From assembly GCA_964450755.1 (NCBI GenBank), contig CAYVDJ010000086.1, positions 1 to 21,999 on the forward strand: a DNA stretch of 21,999 nt. The letters are read 5' to 3'. Both the position numbers and the translations under genes were made by a program. The DNA is from JAADDG01 sp964450755. GTDB taxonomy: Bacteria > Campylobacterota > Campylobacteria > Campylobacterales > JAADDG01. The notes under the pieces were generated by a model. That model did not search any database. It had not been told where the DNA came from and saw nothing but the letters and a program-made list of their open reading frames with translations. Shown piece by piece: positions 6,075 through 13,985 of this stretch; positions within the stretch are counted from its first letter, which is position 1, and each line of letters begins with the position of its first letter.

Positions 6075-8930
6075 ATGAGGAAAGGTTTGTTGATTTTTGG
6101 CGTTTTTACCAGTCTGCTTTGTGCCGATGCCGTTATTTATGAAAATGCGGAAAGCGGGGATACTGCAAAATGGAGTATAGCCGATAATACGCCTTCGGGG
6201 GCGTTGATACAAAGAGTTTACGATGAAGAAAGGGCAAGTAATGTTATCGAACTTAAAGGAAAAGGGGAGGAAAACTCCTTTTTACTAAGTAATTCTGATA
6301 AAACACCATGGAATGATGAATCTCATTTCATTTTGAAGTGGAAACAAAAAAGTGATTCCAGTTTTGTGATTTATGTAAAAATAGTTACTGATCAGGGAGA
6401 CAAATATCTCACTTTTTGTAATTGTCCGACTGACAGAAAAGTTATAAGAGGAAGTGAGTTGTCTTTTGGTCTCGGACATGATGCTGATGATGGCAAATGG
6501 CATGAATTTGAAGAGGATCTTCAACAAAGACTTCACAGTTTGATTCCGAGTGCGAAACTTTTAAAAGTAAACGGTATTATTGTAAGAGGAAGCGGACGGT
6601 TTGATGATATAGTTTTAAGTGACGGAAATGATGATACTACACTCTTGCAAACTCCTTCAAATTTTTCAACTTCGGATGTAACTTCCCACTCTGTTACGCT
6701 AAACTGGGAGGATGTTGAGGGAGAGAACAGTTATGTAATTTTAAGAGACGGTGAGATCATATATACAACGGCTGCCGATGTTACCACCTACACCGATACA
6801 AATCTGACTGCCGCCACTTCTTATAAATATGAGATAAAAGCCGTTAATGATAGTAGTGAGAGTGAACCTGCAACGGTTGAGGTTACAACAGATGAAGAGC
6901 AACAGCCTACCTTGCCTCCGGCTCCTTCAAATTTTTCAACTTCGGATGTAACTTCCCACTCTGTTACACTAAACTGGGAGGATATTGACGGAGAGAACAG
7001 TTATGTAATTTTAAGAGACGGAGAGATAGTTTTTGTAACGGAAGCAAATGTAACTTCTTATACTGATAATAATCTGACAGCCGGTACAACCTATACTTAT
7101 GGTATCAAGTCGGTAAACAGTGCGGGAGGAAGTGAAATCGTAACCGTAGAAGTAGCCACAGATGAAGAGACAACTCCTCCTGCTGATCCTTCAAATATAG
7201 AGAGTGTAAATGTAACTTCTCATTCTGTAACGATAAAATGGCAGGATAATTCCGATAATGAGAGTGGTTTTGAGATATACAGAAACGACCTTTTACTTTT
7301 TACAGCCGCTGCTGACACTACCGAATACACCGATGATAATCTAACAGCCGGTACGGACTATCTCTATATCGTAAAAGCTGTCAATGAAGCCGGTAAAAGT
7401 GAAGGAATCTCTTTGGAAGTTACAACACCTTCCGAGACGCAAACACCTGCTGCCGCCAGTGATCTTAATGCCACTGAAATTTCACAAAACAGTATAACTC
7501 TTGTTTGGAGTGATAACTCCGATAACGAAACGGGATTTAAGATCATAAGAAACAAAGAGGAGATATTTGTAACCGAAGCAAATGTTACGACATATACAGA
7601 TGAAAATCTTACAGAAGCAACGACTTATGAGTATGAAGTAAAAGCATTCAATGATGCCGGTGAATCGGCTCCTACCGAAATGTTGAGTGTTACAACAAAA
7701 GAAAAAGTGGTTGAACTTAGTATTCCTGCCAATTTAACCGCTACGGATGTTTCAACAAAGAGTGTAACATTGGGATGGGAAGATTTGTCAGATGATGAGA
7801 GCGGTTTTAAGATCATAAGAGACGGGAATCTTATCTTTACAACAGATGCAAATGTTACTACATATACCGATACAAATCTTTCTGCCGGAACAACCTATGA
7901 GTATGAGGTAATCGCAACAGACGGCAAAAATGACTCCGCACCGGCTAAAGTGAGTGTTACTACAGATGACGGTTTGGCGGCTGATGTGGAGGAGTTGAAT
8001 GCTGCCGTAGATGGTAACAATATAACAATTACATGGAAAGATGTTTCTGATAACGAAACGGGATTTAAAATCATAAGAGACGGAGAGGAGATCTTTACCA
8101 CAAAAGAGAATATCACAAGCTATACCGATCAAAATCTGTCTGAAAATACAGAATATGAATATACGGTAAAAGCTGTAAACGAATACGGAGAGTCAAAAGG
8201 TGTCAGTGTAAAAGCCACTACGGCGGCGGATCCTGTTGATACTTATGTTACCTATCTTTATCATACGGTTTTAGATAGAGAACCTGAAAAAGAGGGACTC
8301 GGATACTGGACAAACAGGCTCAAAAACGGAGACAGTGCCGCTTCTGTCGCAAAAGGATTTTTTGTGATTACACATGAACTTGAAGGAAAAAATCTGACAA
8401 ATGAAGAGTATATAAGAAAAATCTTTATCACTCTTTATCAAAGAGAACCTTTCAGCGGAGAACTTGCTTATTGGAAAAAAATACTTGATGAGAATGCTTT
8501 AAACAGAGGATTGGTATTTGACAAGCTGGTTTATACAAATGAATTTATCAAACTTGCAAAATCTTATCATTTAAAACCTTTTGATGAAGATGAGATGCTT
8601 TATTCAAGGATAGAGAGTCTTTATTATCTCATTTTGGCAAGAAAAGCATCTTACGGAGAGATCAAATACTGGGCTGACGAGATAAAAAAAGGTGATATCA
8701 CTTATGAACAGATCGTAAGAAACTTTTTTAATTCCAAAGAGTTTAACAACAGAGATATAAGTGATGCCGATTTTATAAAAGCCGCTTACAGAGCTATTCT
8801 AAACAGAGAACCCGAAAGAGCGGGATTTGAATATTGGCAACAAAGACTTCAAAACGGTATGAAAAAAGAGGAGTTGATAAATTATATCTTTGATTCTGCA
8901 GAGTATAAATTTATCTCATCTTTGGGATAA
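6075..8930 (+). CDS. Secreted multi-domain protein: six FN3 domains plus DUF4214
   Basis: A 951-residue exported protein, probably an extracellular or surface-attached adhesin or matrix protein. Residues 1-17 are a signal peptide ending LLCA; the residue before the Cys does not fit a lipobox. Residues 20-190 form a beta-rich domain that may be carbohydrate-binding-like. Six fibronectin type III domains follow at about 193-272, 282-366, 371-457, 458-546, 549-634 and 635-718, each with the pattern SVTLxWxD and SYTD-x-NL-x-A. The C-terminus (about 720-951) is DUF4214, with REPxxxGxxYW motifs three times and a fourth, weaker one. DUF4214 occurs in many secreted and S-layer-type proteins, and its function is unknown. 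FN3 domains 1 and 2 are nearly identical at the DNA level. No dedicated secretion system is adjacent. Confidence 0.85.
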   Translation: MRKGLLIFGVFTSLLCADAVIYENAESGDTAKWSIADNTPSGALIQRVYDEERASNVIELKGKGEENSFLLSNSDKTPWNDESHFILKWKQKSDSSFVIYVKIVTDQGDKYLTFCNCPTDRKVIRGSELSFGLGHDADDGKWHEFEEDLQQRLHSLIPSAKLLKVNGIIVRGSGRFDDIVLSDGNDDTTLLQTPSNFSTSDVTSHSVTLNWEDVEGENSYVILRDGEIIYTTAADVTTYTDTNLTAATSYKYEIKAVNDSSESEPATVEVTTDEEQQPTLPPAPSNFSTSDVTSHSVTLNWEDIDGENSYVILRDGEIVFVTEANVTSYTDNNLTAGTTYTYGIKSVNSAGGSEIVTVEVATDEETTPPADPSNIESVNVTSHSVTIKWQDNSDNESGFEIYRNDLLLFTAAADTTEYTDDNLTAGTDYLYIVKAVNEAGKSEGISLEVTTPSETQTPAAASDLNATEISQNSITLVWSDNSDNETGFKIIRNKEEIFVTEANVTTYTDENLTEATTYEYEVKAFNDAGESAPTEMLSVTTKEKVVELSIPANLTATDVSTKSVTLGWEDLSDDESGFKIIRDGNLIFTTDANVTTYTDTNLSAGTTYEYEVIATDGKNDSAPAKVSVTTDDGLAADVEELNAAVDGNNITITWKDVSDNETGFKIIRDGEEIFTTKENITSYTDQNLSENTEYEYTVKAVNEYGESKGVSVKATTAADPVDTYVTYLYHTVLDREPEKEGLGYWTNRLKNGDSAASVAKGFFVITHELEGKNLTNEEYIRKIFITLYQREPFSGELAYWKKILDENALNRGLVFDKLVYTNEFIKLAKSYHLKPFDEDEMLYSRIESLYYLILARKASYGEIKYWADEIKKGDITYEQIVRNFFNSKEFNNRDISDADFIKAAYRAILNREPERAGFEYWQQRLQNGMKKEELINYIFDSAEYKFISSLG
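6652..6757 (+). repeat. DNA-level direct repeat in FN3 domain 1
   Basis: These 106 bases recur at 6922-7027 with only four mismatches, an offset of exactly 270 bases (90 codons). The other FN3 units are far more diverged, so this pair points to a recent in-frame duplication or to gene conversion. Confidence 0.9.
6922..7027 (+). repeat. DNA-level direct repeat in FN3 domain 2
   Basis: Second copy of the 106-base unit at 6652-6757, with four mismatches. The 3' parts of the two FN3 domains, after the match ends, are clearly diverged. Confidence 0.9.
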
Positions 8931-8944
8931 TCTTTTGATAACGC

Positions 8945-8970
8945 AAACTGCGGTTTTATAACCGCAGTTT
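8945..8970 (+). terminator. Terminator-like hairpin after the FN3/DUF4214 gene
   Basis: An 11-bp perfect stem pairs 8945-8955 (AAACTGCGGTT) with 8960-8970 around a 4-base loop, 15 bases after the stop codon. The 3' arm ends in four Ts, then GC and an A-run, so the T-tract is short. Confidence 0.65.
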
Positions 8971-9049
8971 TGCAAAAAAAACATTCAAAATCTCCTGTTT
9001 CCCCTCTATAACTGAAATTGTATTTTCAAATTTATCTGTTTTTATTGGT

Positions 9050-9055
9050 TATAAT
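9050..9055 (+). promoter_or_regulatory. -10 box TATAAT upstream of queC
   Basis: TATAAT lies 28 bases before the ATG at 9083. It sits downstream of the hairpin ending the previous gene, so queC is probably transcribed from its own promoter. Confidence 0.6.
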
Positions 9056-9082
9056 ATCAAAAAAATATCAAAAGGTTCTATT

Positions 9083-9751
9083 ATGAAGAAAAAAGCGGTT
9101 TGTATCATAAGCGGAGGGATGGACAGCGCTCTTAGTTCGACTATCGCAAAAAAAAGAGACGGATATGAGATAATAGCTCTTCATTTTAACTACGGACAAA
9201 AAACAGAGACAAAAGAACTTGAGAGTTTTAGAAAGATAGCAAAAAATCTTGATGCTTTAAAAACAGTGGAACTTGATCTTCACTTTATAAAAGATATAGG
9301 AGGTTCGGCTTTGACCGATGAGAAGATCACTGTTCCGACAGAGGGTTTAAAACCCGGCATTCCCGTTACCTATGTGCCTTTTAGAAACGGGATATTTTTA
9401 TCGATAGCGGGAGCATTGGCGGAAAAAGAGGAGGCGGAAGCCGTTTATATAGGTGTTGTGGAGGAGGACAGCAGCGGATATCCTGACTGTACGGAAAATT
9501 TTATAAAAAAGATGCAAGATGCCATCAATGAAGGAACAAAACCCTCAACAAATCTGACAATAAATATGCCTTTGGTTCATCTGAAAAAAGAGGATATTGT
9601 AAAAGAGGCTTTTAAATACGGTGTGCCTTTAAAAGATACATGGAGTTGTTATCAAAATGAGAACAGAGCCTGTGGAGTTTGTGACAGCTGTCGATTGCGA
9701 TTGAAAGGCTTTGAAAAAGCCGGTTTGAAGGATGAGATAGAGTATCTTTGA
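9083..9751 (+). CDS. queC: 7-cyano-7-deazaguanine synthase QueC
   Basis: QueC makes preQ0 from 7-carboxy-7-deazaguanine, ammonia and ATP, a step in queuosine biosynthesis in the cytoplasm. The PP-loop ATP-binding motif SGGMDS is at residues 10-15. The C-terminal zinc site is Cys189, Cys197, Cys200 and Cys203, the usual QueC pattern. The 222-residue length is normal, and HFNYGQKTETKE near residue 33 is also typical of the family. The gene stands alone, with its own promoter and without queD, queE or queF beside it. The downstream intergenic region carries repeat copy 2. Confidence 0.95.
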   Translation: MKKKAVCIISGGMDSALSSTIAKKRDGYEIIALHFNYGQKTETKELESFRKIAKNLDALKTVELDLHFIKDIGGSALTDEKITVPTEGLKPGIPVTYVPFRNGIFLSIAGALAEKEEAEAVYIGVVEEDSSGYPDCTENFIKKMQDAINEGTKPSTNLTINMPLVHLKKEDIVKEAFKYGVPLKDTWSCYQNENRACGVCDSCRLRLKGFEKAGLKDEIEYL

Positions 9752-9811
9752 ACACATCTGCCGTTATCTTCCAAAATCTGTTAAATAAAATCATTTAAAG
9801 TCCGATTTTAG

Positions 9812-9913
9812 TAACTGACCTTATGCACTATATCATAAAAGAAAGTATCTAATGCAAGGCGGTTGTTTTTTATCATAGTTTTTGACTATTATAAAAAACA
9901 ACCCGGTTAGTTA
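9812..9913 (-). repeat. Structured intergenic repeat, copy 2 (inverted relative to copy 1)
   Basis: This 102-bp element is the inverted partner of the repeat at 132-245. Its hairpin has a perfect 12-bp outer stem (9861-9872 with 9892-9903) and a 5-bp inner stem (9875-9879 with 9885-9889). The innermost pair is C-G in copy 1 and T-A in copy 2 (read in copy 1 orientation), a compensatory change that keeps the fold. The ends TAACTGACC and GGTTAGTTA are 9-base inverted repeats with one mismatch, and TA is found at both borders. It lies between queC and the chemoreceptor gene. Confidence 0.78.
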
Positions 9914-9944
9914 AGAAAATTATATAAAATTAAGGAGTTTTGTT

Positions 9945-11024
9945 ATGTTTGGTTTTGGAAGCAGCAGCAGTGATGTTGTAGAAGATCATATGGAAGAGAT
10001 AGAAGAGCTTCGCAGGGAAAATGAAGCTTTGAAAATGGAAATATCAAAATATAAAAGAGAAAAAGAACAGTATCTTAAAGATTTAAAATCTAAAAAAATA
10101 AATCAAGAATTATTCAAAAGAGTAACCGAAGATACACAGGAAAGTGTTTTGGATATTCAAAACGATATAACCAAAAGCATCAGTACTTTGGGAGATATTG
10201 ACAGAGTATTGGAAACTTATGCAAGTAAAATACAAACCATTGAAGATGATATCGATGATGTTTTTGATACCGAAAATATTATTCAAATGGCAAATGCTTT
10301 AAGAGGAAATGCGGAACATCTAAACCACAGTGTCAGCGAAATATCGCAAATCATCAATCTTATAAAAGAGATCTCCGATCAGACAAATCTTTTGGCGCTC
10401 AATGCCGCCATTGAGGCTGCAAGGGCAGGGGATTACGGAAGAGGATTTGCCGTTGTTGCCGATGAAGTCAGAAAACTTGCCGAGAGAACACAAAAAGCAA
10501 CTGCCGAAGTGGAGATAACCATCAATACTCTAAAACAAAACTCTTCTGCAATGTATGAGGACAGTGAGAAGTTGGAAAAAGAGGCAAATAACTCTTCATC
10601 CCATTTGGAACAGTTTAAAACCGACCTGCAAGAAGCGATAGAACTTTCATTGAATGTAAAAAAGAGAGTAAACGGGGAGTCAAATAAAATATATACCGGA
10701 CAGTTTAAAATGGATCACTTCCTTTATAAAATAAGAGCCTATGAAGTGGTTGCAAAAGGTGATTCGTTGGAGTTAAAAGATCATAACAATTGCAGATTTG
10801 GAGAGTGGTATCAAAATGAGGGTAAAAAATTGTTCGGTAAAACAAAAAGTTATCAGGCACTGCAAAGTTTTCATAAAGAGTTTCACGACAATGTAAAAAA
10901 GGCTGTTTTATGTATAGAAGATTCCAGTTGCAATGATAATAAGTTGATAGAGTATTTTGAAAATATTGAAAATGCCAGTAAAAAACTCTTTCCTCTGATA
11001 TCTCAAATGGCTGAAGAGATATAG
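9945..11024 (+). CDS. Soluble methyl-accepting chemotaxis protein with C-terminal CZB domain
   Basis: A cytoplasmic chemoreceptor of 359 residues without a membrane segment. The N-terminus (about 14-60) is a coiled coil. The central signalling hairpin (about 80-235) carries the highly conserved tip, with DQTNLLALNAAIEAARAG and GFAVVADEVRKLAERT, that contacts CheA and CheW. The C-terminus (about 250-350) is a chemoreceptor zinc-binding domain with likely ligands His258, His280, Cys283 and His310 or His314. CZB domains are known to sense zinc, and in Helicobacter TlpD a related domain is linked to sensing hypochlorous acid and other oxidants. An AAGGAG ribosome binding site lies 7 bases before the ATG. 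No other chemotaxis genes are adjacent. Confidence 0.92.
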   Translation: MFGFGSSSSDVVEDHMEEIEELRRENEALKMEISKYKREKEQYLKDLKSKKINQELFKRVTEDTQESVLDIQNDITKSISTLGDIDRVLETYASKIQTIEDDIDDVFDTENIIQMANALRGNAEHLNHSVSEISQIINLIKEISDQTNLLALNAAIEAARAGDYGRGFAVVADEVRKLAERTQKATAEVEITINTLKQNSSAMYEDSEKLEKEANNSSSHLEQFKTDLQEAIELSLNVKKRVNGESNKIYTGQFKMDHFLYKIRAYEVVAKGDSLELKDHNNCRFGEWYQNEGKKLFGKTKSYQALQSFHKEFHDNVKKAVLCIEDSSCNDNKLIEYFENIENASKKLFPLISQMAEEI

Positions 11025-11041
11025 CTTTTTTAAAAAACTTA

Positions 11042-11065
11042 ATGAAACTCTTTTGGGTGTTTCAT
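11042..11065 (+). terminator. Hairpin after the chemoreceptor gene
   Basis: ATGAAAC at 11042-11048 pairs with GTTTCAT at 11059-11065 around a 10-base loop. A second, imperfect hairpin follows (11071-11077 with 11081-11087). The T-tract is poor, so termination here is plausible but not certain. Confidence 0.4.
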
Positions 11066-11105
11066 CTTTGCCGGAGTTTTACTTCGGTGAAAAGGAGATT
11101 TCGGG

Positions 11106-11726
11106 GTGAGAAATATAATTTGGATCTTTTTACTTTTTTTTAATACACTGCTTTTTGCGCAAAATGATGACGGATCCAGACTTTATCAGACTTTTGGAGA
11201 GAAAAAAGCCTATCAGCTTCTTGTTGATTTGGCTGACAAAGGCGATGCATGGGCGATGTATGCTTTGGGAGTTTCCTACTATAAAGCAAGAGGTATAAAA
11301 CAGGATTATAAAAAAAGTTTTTTTTGGCTTAAAAAAGCTGCCGATAAAAATTATGCCGATGCCCAGTATCTTTTGGGAACTCTTTATTATCACGGCAGAG
11401 GAACGCTAAAAGATCTTTCAAAAGCTTACAGTTGGTATGAAAAAGCTGCACAAAACGGAAATGTAACGGCTATGTTCAATCTGGGGCAGATGAGTGCAAA
11501 CGGTTGGGGTGTGTCAAAAGATTATACAAAAGCTTTTTTCTGGTTTGAAAAAGCCGCACAAAAAGGTTCGGTTTTGGCTCAAAGCAAACTGGGACTTATG
11601 TATGCCGGTGGACTCGGAGTAAAAAAAGATATGAAAACAGCAAAAAAATGGATTAAAAAAGCTTATGACGGCGGTGACAAAGAGGCAAAAAAAGCGTGGG
11701 AAATGTTTAAACTGTGGAAATATTGA
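11106..11726 (+). CDS. Exported Sel1-repeat (TPR-like) protein
   Basis: A 206-residue periplasmic or secreted protein. Residues 1-18 are a signal peptide ending LLFA, followed by four Sel1-like repeats of about 36 residues between about residues 52 and 198, each with the pattern A-x-x-x-LG-x-x-Y-x-x-G-x-G and W-x-x-K-A. Such repeats form a helical scaffold for protein-protein contacts. The start is GTG, with an AAGGAG ribosome binding site 8 bases upstream, and the signal peptide supports it. The gap to the Wzc-type gene is 15 bases, so the two form a likely operon. AlgK-type and other Sel1-repeat proteins assist polysaccharide export, and by analogy it may serve the neighbouring chain-length protein; that role is inferred from position. 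Confidence 0.85.
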   Translation: MRNIIWIFLLFFNTLLFAQNDDGSRLYQTFGEKKAYQLLVDLADKGDAWAMYALGVSYYKARGIKQDYKKSFFWLKKAADKNYADAQYLLGTLYYHGRGTLKDLSKAYSWYEKAAQNGNVTAMFNLGQMSANGWGVSKDYTKAFFWFEKAAQKGSVLAQSKLGLMYAGGLGVKKDMKTAKKWIKKAYDGGDKEAKKAWEMFKLWKY

Positions 11727-11741
11727 TTGGAGTGATAATAA

Positions 11742-13985
11742 ATGATAAAAGTGTTAAAAAGACTGAATATTTTTAGTGAAAACAGCAGATTTTATACCTT
11801 TGTAATTCTGTTTTTAGCGATAGCGACGGGATTTGTATATTTTTATCTCTCTCCCAAATATTATAAAACCTATACAAGTATTCAAATCACATCCAAAGAT
11901 ATTCAAACACAGATGGATATCATCAGATCAAGAAAAGTTGTAAAAAATGCAGTGGAATCACTTGGAACGGACAAAGCCTGTTATACAAAAAATCTTTTAT
12001 TTAAAAAAGAGGATCTGTATGGTCACGAACCTTTCAGGGTAGTTGATTTGGAGATTAAAAACAGTGATTTTTATGATAAAGAGATCATTATCACCCCTCT
12101 CAATCAGGAAAAGTATCTTTTGAAAATAAAAGAACCGATACAAAAACAGATACTCTCTTTGTTTCATCTTTCAGATAGTAAAAATTATAATTTTGAAGGA
12201 GAGTTCTTTTTTTCCAAAAAGGCTGTAACGCCGTATTTCTCTTTTGTGTTACAAAAATCAAGACCGGTATCTCTCAAAGATTATTATATAACCTTTTATA
12301 AAAAAGATTTTCTTATAGACAGGATAAGAAGAGAACTTCATATCTATCAGTCTTCCAAAAACTCATCTTTGATAAAGGTTGAGTATCAAGACAGCAATCC
12401 AAAAAGATTAAAAGATATGTTAAATGGTTTGATAAAAAGTTATATTTCCCAAAAAGAGAGAGCAGAAGAGAAAAAGACATCCAAAATGCTGTTTTTTATA
12501 GAAAACAGATTGAAGGATGCAAAGTTAAAAGAGAGTAGGGCGCTTGACGAATTAAGAAATTATCAAAAAGAAAATCACATAAATATTTCCAAAAATATCT
12601 CTTCCAATCTGATGCAACTCTCTATCGGTTACGGGGAGGAGCTTAGAAAGATTGGTTTGGAGTTAAATACGCTTTCGATGATAAAAGATGAGATAAAAAA
12701 GGGCAATTTTACCGTTATAAGTGCTTTGGATAAAAAGTATCCCGAACTTGCCTCTTTGGCAAAAGAGATTCAGGTGATGAAAAATTCGGTGGATAAATTA
12801 AATGATTTAAATCCAGAAGTTATTTTGGTAAATCAAAAGATAGATAAACTAAAAGAGAGTATGAATTCTTTGATCAAAAATATGCAAAAAAGTCTTTATG
12901 CCCATAAAAACTCTATCAAAAAGGCGCTTAAAGGCAGTAATAAAGATTTTGACAAACTGCCTAAAAACGAACAAAAACTTTATTCACTGGAACAAAATTA
13001 TCAAATTAGCAAAAAACATTATGCCTATCTTTTAAAAGAACGCTCCAGACTTTTAAATGAATCTATGCCGGATCATTTTGATATATCCGTTATCGATCCG
13101 GCTGTTGAGGTTGATAAAGCTTTTAAACCTGATTTTTGGAGTATCATGAGTCTTAGTCTGTTGGCTGCTTTGGCTTTGTCCGTGCTTTTGGCACTTATCA
13201 ACAACAAAGAGGGTGATACGATAAACAGTGAAGATGATTTGAAAAAGATATCAAAATTGCCTGTTTATGGCATGATACCTTATGTGACAGACCACAGACT
13301 TTACAATAAGATTTATGTTATCGATACCCCTTTGACTGTTCAAAGTGAAGCATTTAGAGGCATTCGTACAAATATAGAATATGTAAAAACAGATGACAAG
13401 TGTAAAGTTATAACGGTTACTTCAACAATTCCCGGAGAAGGCAAAAGTGTTGTTGTTTCAAATCTGGCGGCTGTTTTGGGAATGAGTGACAAAAAAACCA
13501 TCCTGCTTTCCTGTGATCTTAGGATATCGGAACTTCATAATAAATTTCATCTTTCCAATAAAAAAGGTTTGAGTGAATTTTTACAGGCAAAAGTCCCTCT
13601 TAAAGAAGTTGTCCAAAAATTTGACAAAGTTTCCAATCTTAGTATCATTCCATCAGGTGGAAATGTTGAAAATCCGTATGAACTGCTTGACTCAAAAGAG
13701 ATGAAAACTCTTATCAAAAATTTAAAAAAATATTTTGATTATATAGTAATTGATACACCTCCTGTTGATCTTGTTTCAGATGCTTTTATCCTGGCGGGAT
13801 ATTCTGATATTACTCTGTTTGTATGCAAATCGGAGGTGAGCAAAAAGAGTTTTGTAGAAAATATCGACTCTTTTGTAAAAAAATATGAGATTAAAAATGC
13901 AGGATTTATTCTTCATTCTCTAAAAAAAAGATATATGAAACAGATTGCTTATAATAAAGAGTATATGTTTCATAAGAGCCGCTGA
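11742..13985 (+). CDS. Wzc/GumC-type polysaccharide chain-length determinant with tyrosine autokinase domain
   Basis: An inner-membrane polysaccharide co-polymerase that controls export and chain length of a capsule or exopolysaccharide. The 747 residues comprise a first membrane segment (about 19-36), a Wzz-type periplasmic region with long coiled coils (about 200-430), a second membrane segment (about 458-482) and a cytoplasmic BY-kinase domain. Walker A is TIPGEGKS (562-569, Lys568) and Walker B is VIDTPP (Asp671). Walker A' reads LLSCDLR, so the first Asp of the usual D-x-D is Ser590, while Asp592 remains. The C-terminal tail has three spaced tyrosines (731, 737, 741) rather than a dense cluster. 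Its last 16 bases overlap the convergent amidotransferase gene. It likely forms an operon with the Sel1 gene. No outer-membrane Wza partner is seen nearby. Confidence 0.9.
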   Translation: MIKVLKRLNIFSENSRFYTFVILFLAIATGFVYFYLSPKYYKTYTSIQITSKDIQTQMDIIRSRKVVKNAVESLGTDKACYTKNLLFKKEDLYGHEPFRVVDLEIKNSDFYDKEIIITPLNQEKYLLKIKEPIQKQILSLFHLSDSKNYNFEGEFFFSKKAVTPYFSFVLQKSRPVSLKDYYITFYKKDFLIDRIRRELHIYQSSKNSSLIKVEYQDSNPKRLKDMLNGLIKSYISQKERAEEKKTSKMLFFIENRLKDAKLKESRALDELRNYQKENHINISKNISSNLMQLSIGYGEELRKIGLELNTLSMIKDEIKKGNFTVISALDKKYPELASLAKEIQVMKNSVDKLNDLNPEVILVNQKIDKLKESMNSLIKNMQKSLYAHKNSIKKALKGSNKDFDKLPKNEQKLYSLEQNYQISKKHYAYLLKERSRLLNESMPDHFDISVIDPAVEVDKAFKPDFWSIMSLSLLAALALSVLLALINNKEGDTINSEDDLKKISKLPVYGMIPYVTDHRLYNKIYVIDTPLTVQSEAFRGIRTNIEYVKTDDKCKVITVTSTIPGEGKSVVVSNLAAVLGMSDKKTILLSCDLRISELHNKFHLSNKKGLSEFLQAKVPLKEVVQKFDKVSNLSIIPSGGNVENPYELLDSKEMKTLIKNLKKYFDYIVIDTPPVDLVSDAFILAGYSDITLFVCKSEVSKKSFVENIDSFVKKYEIKNAGFILHSLKKRYMKQIAYNKEYMFHKSR

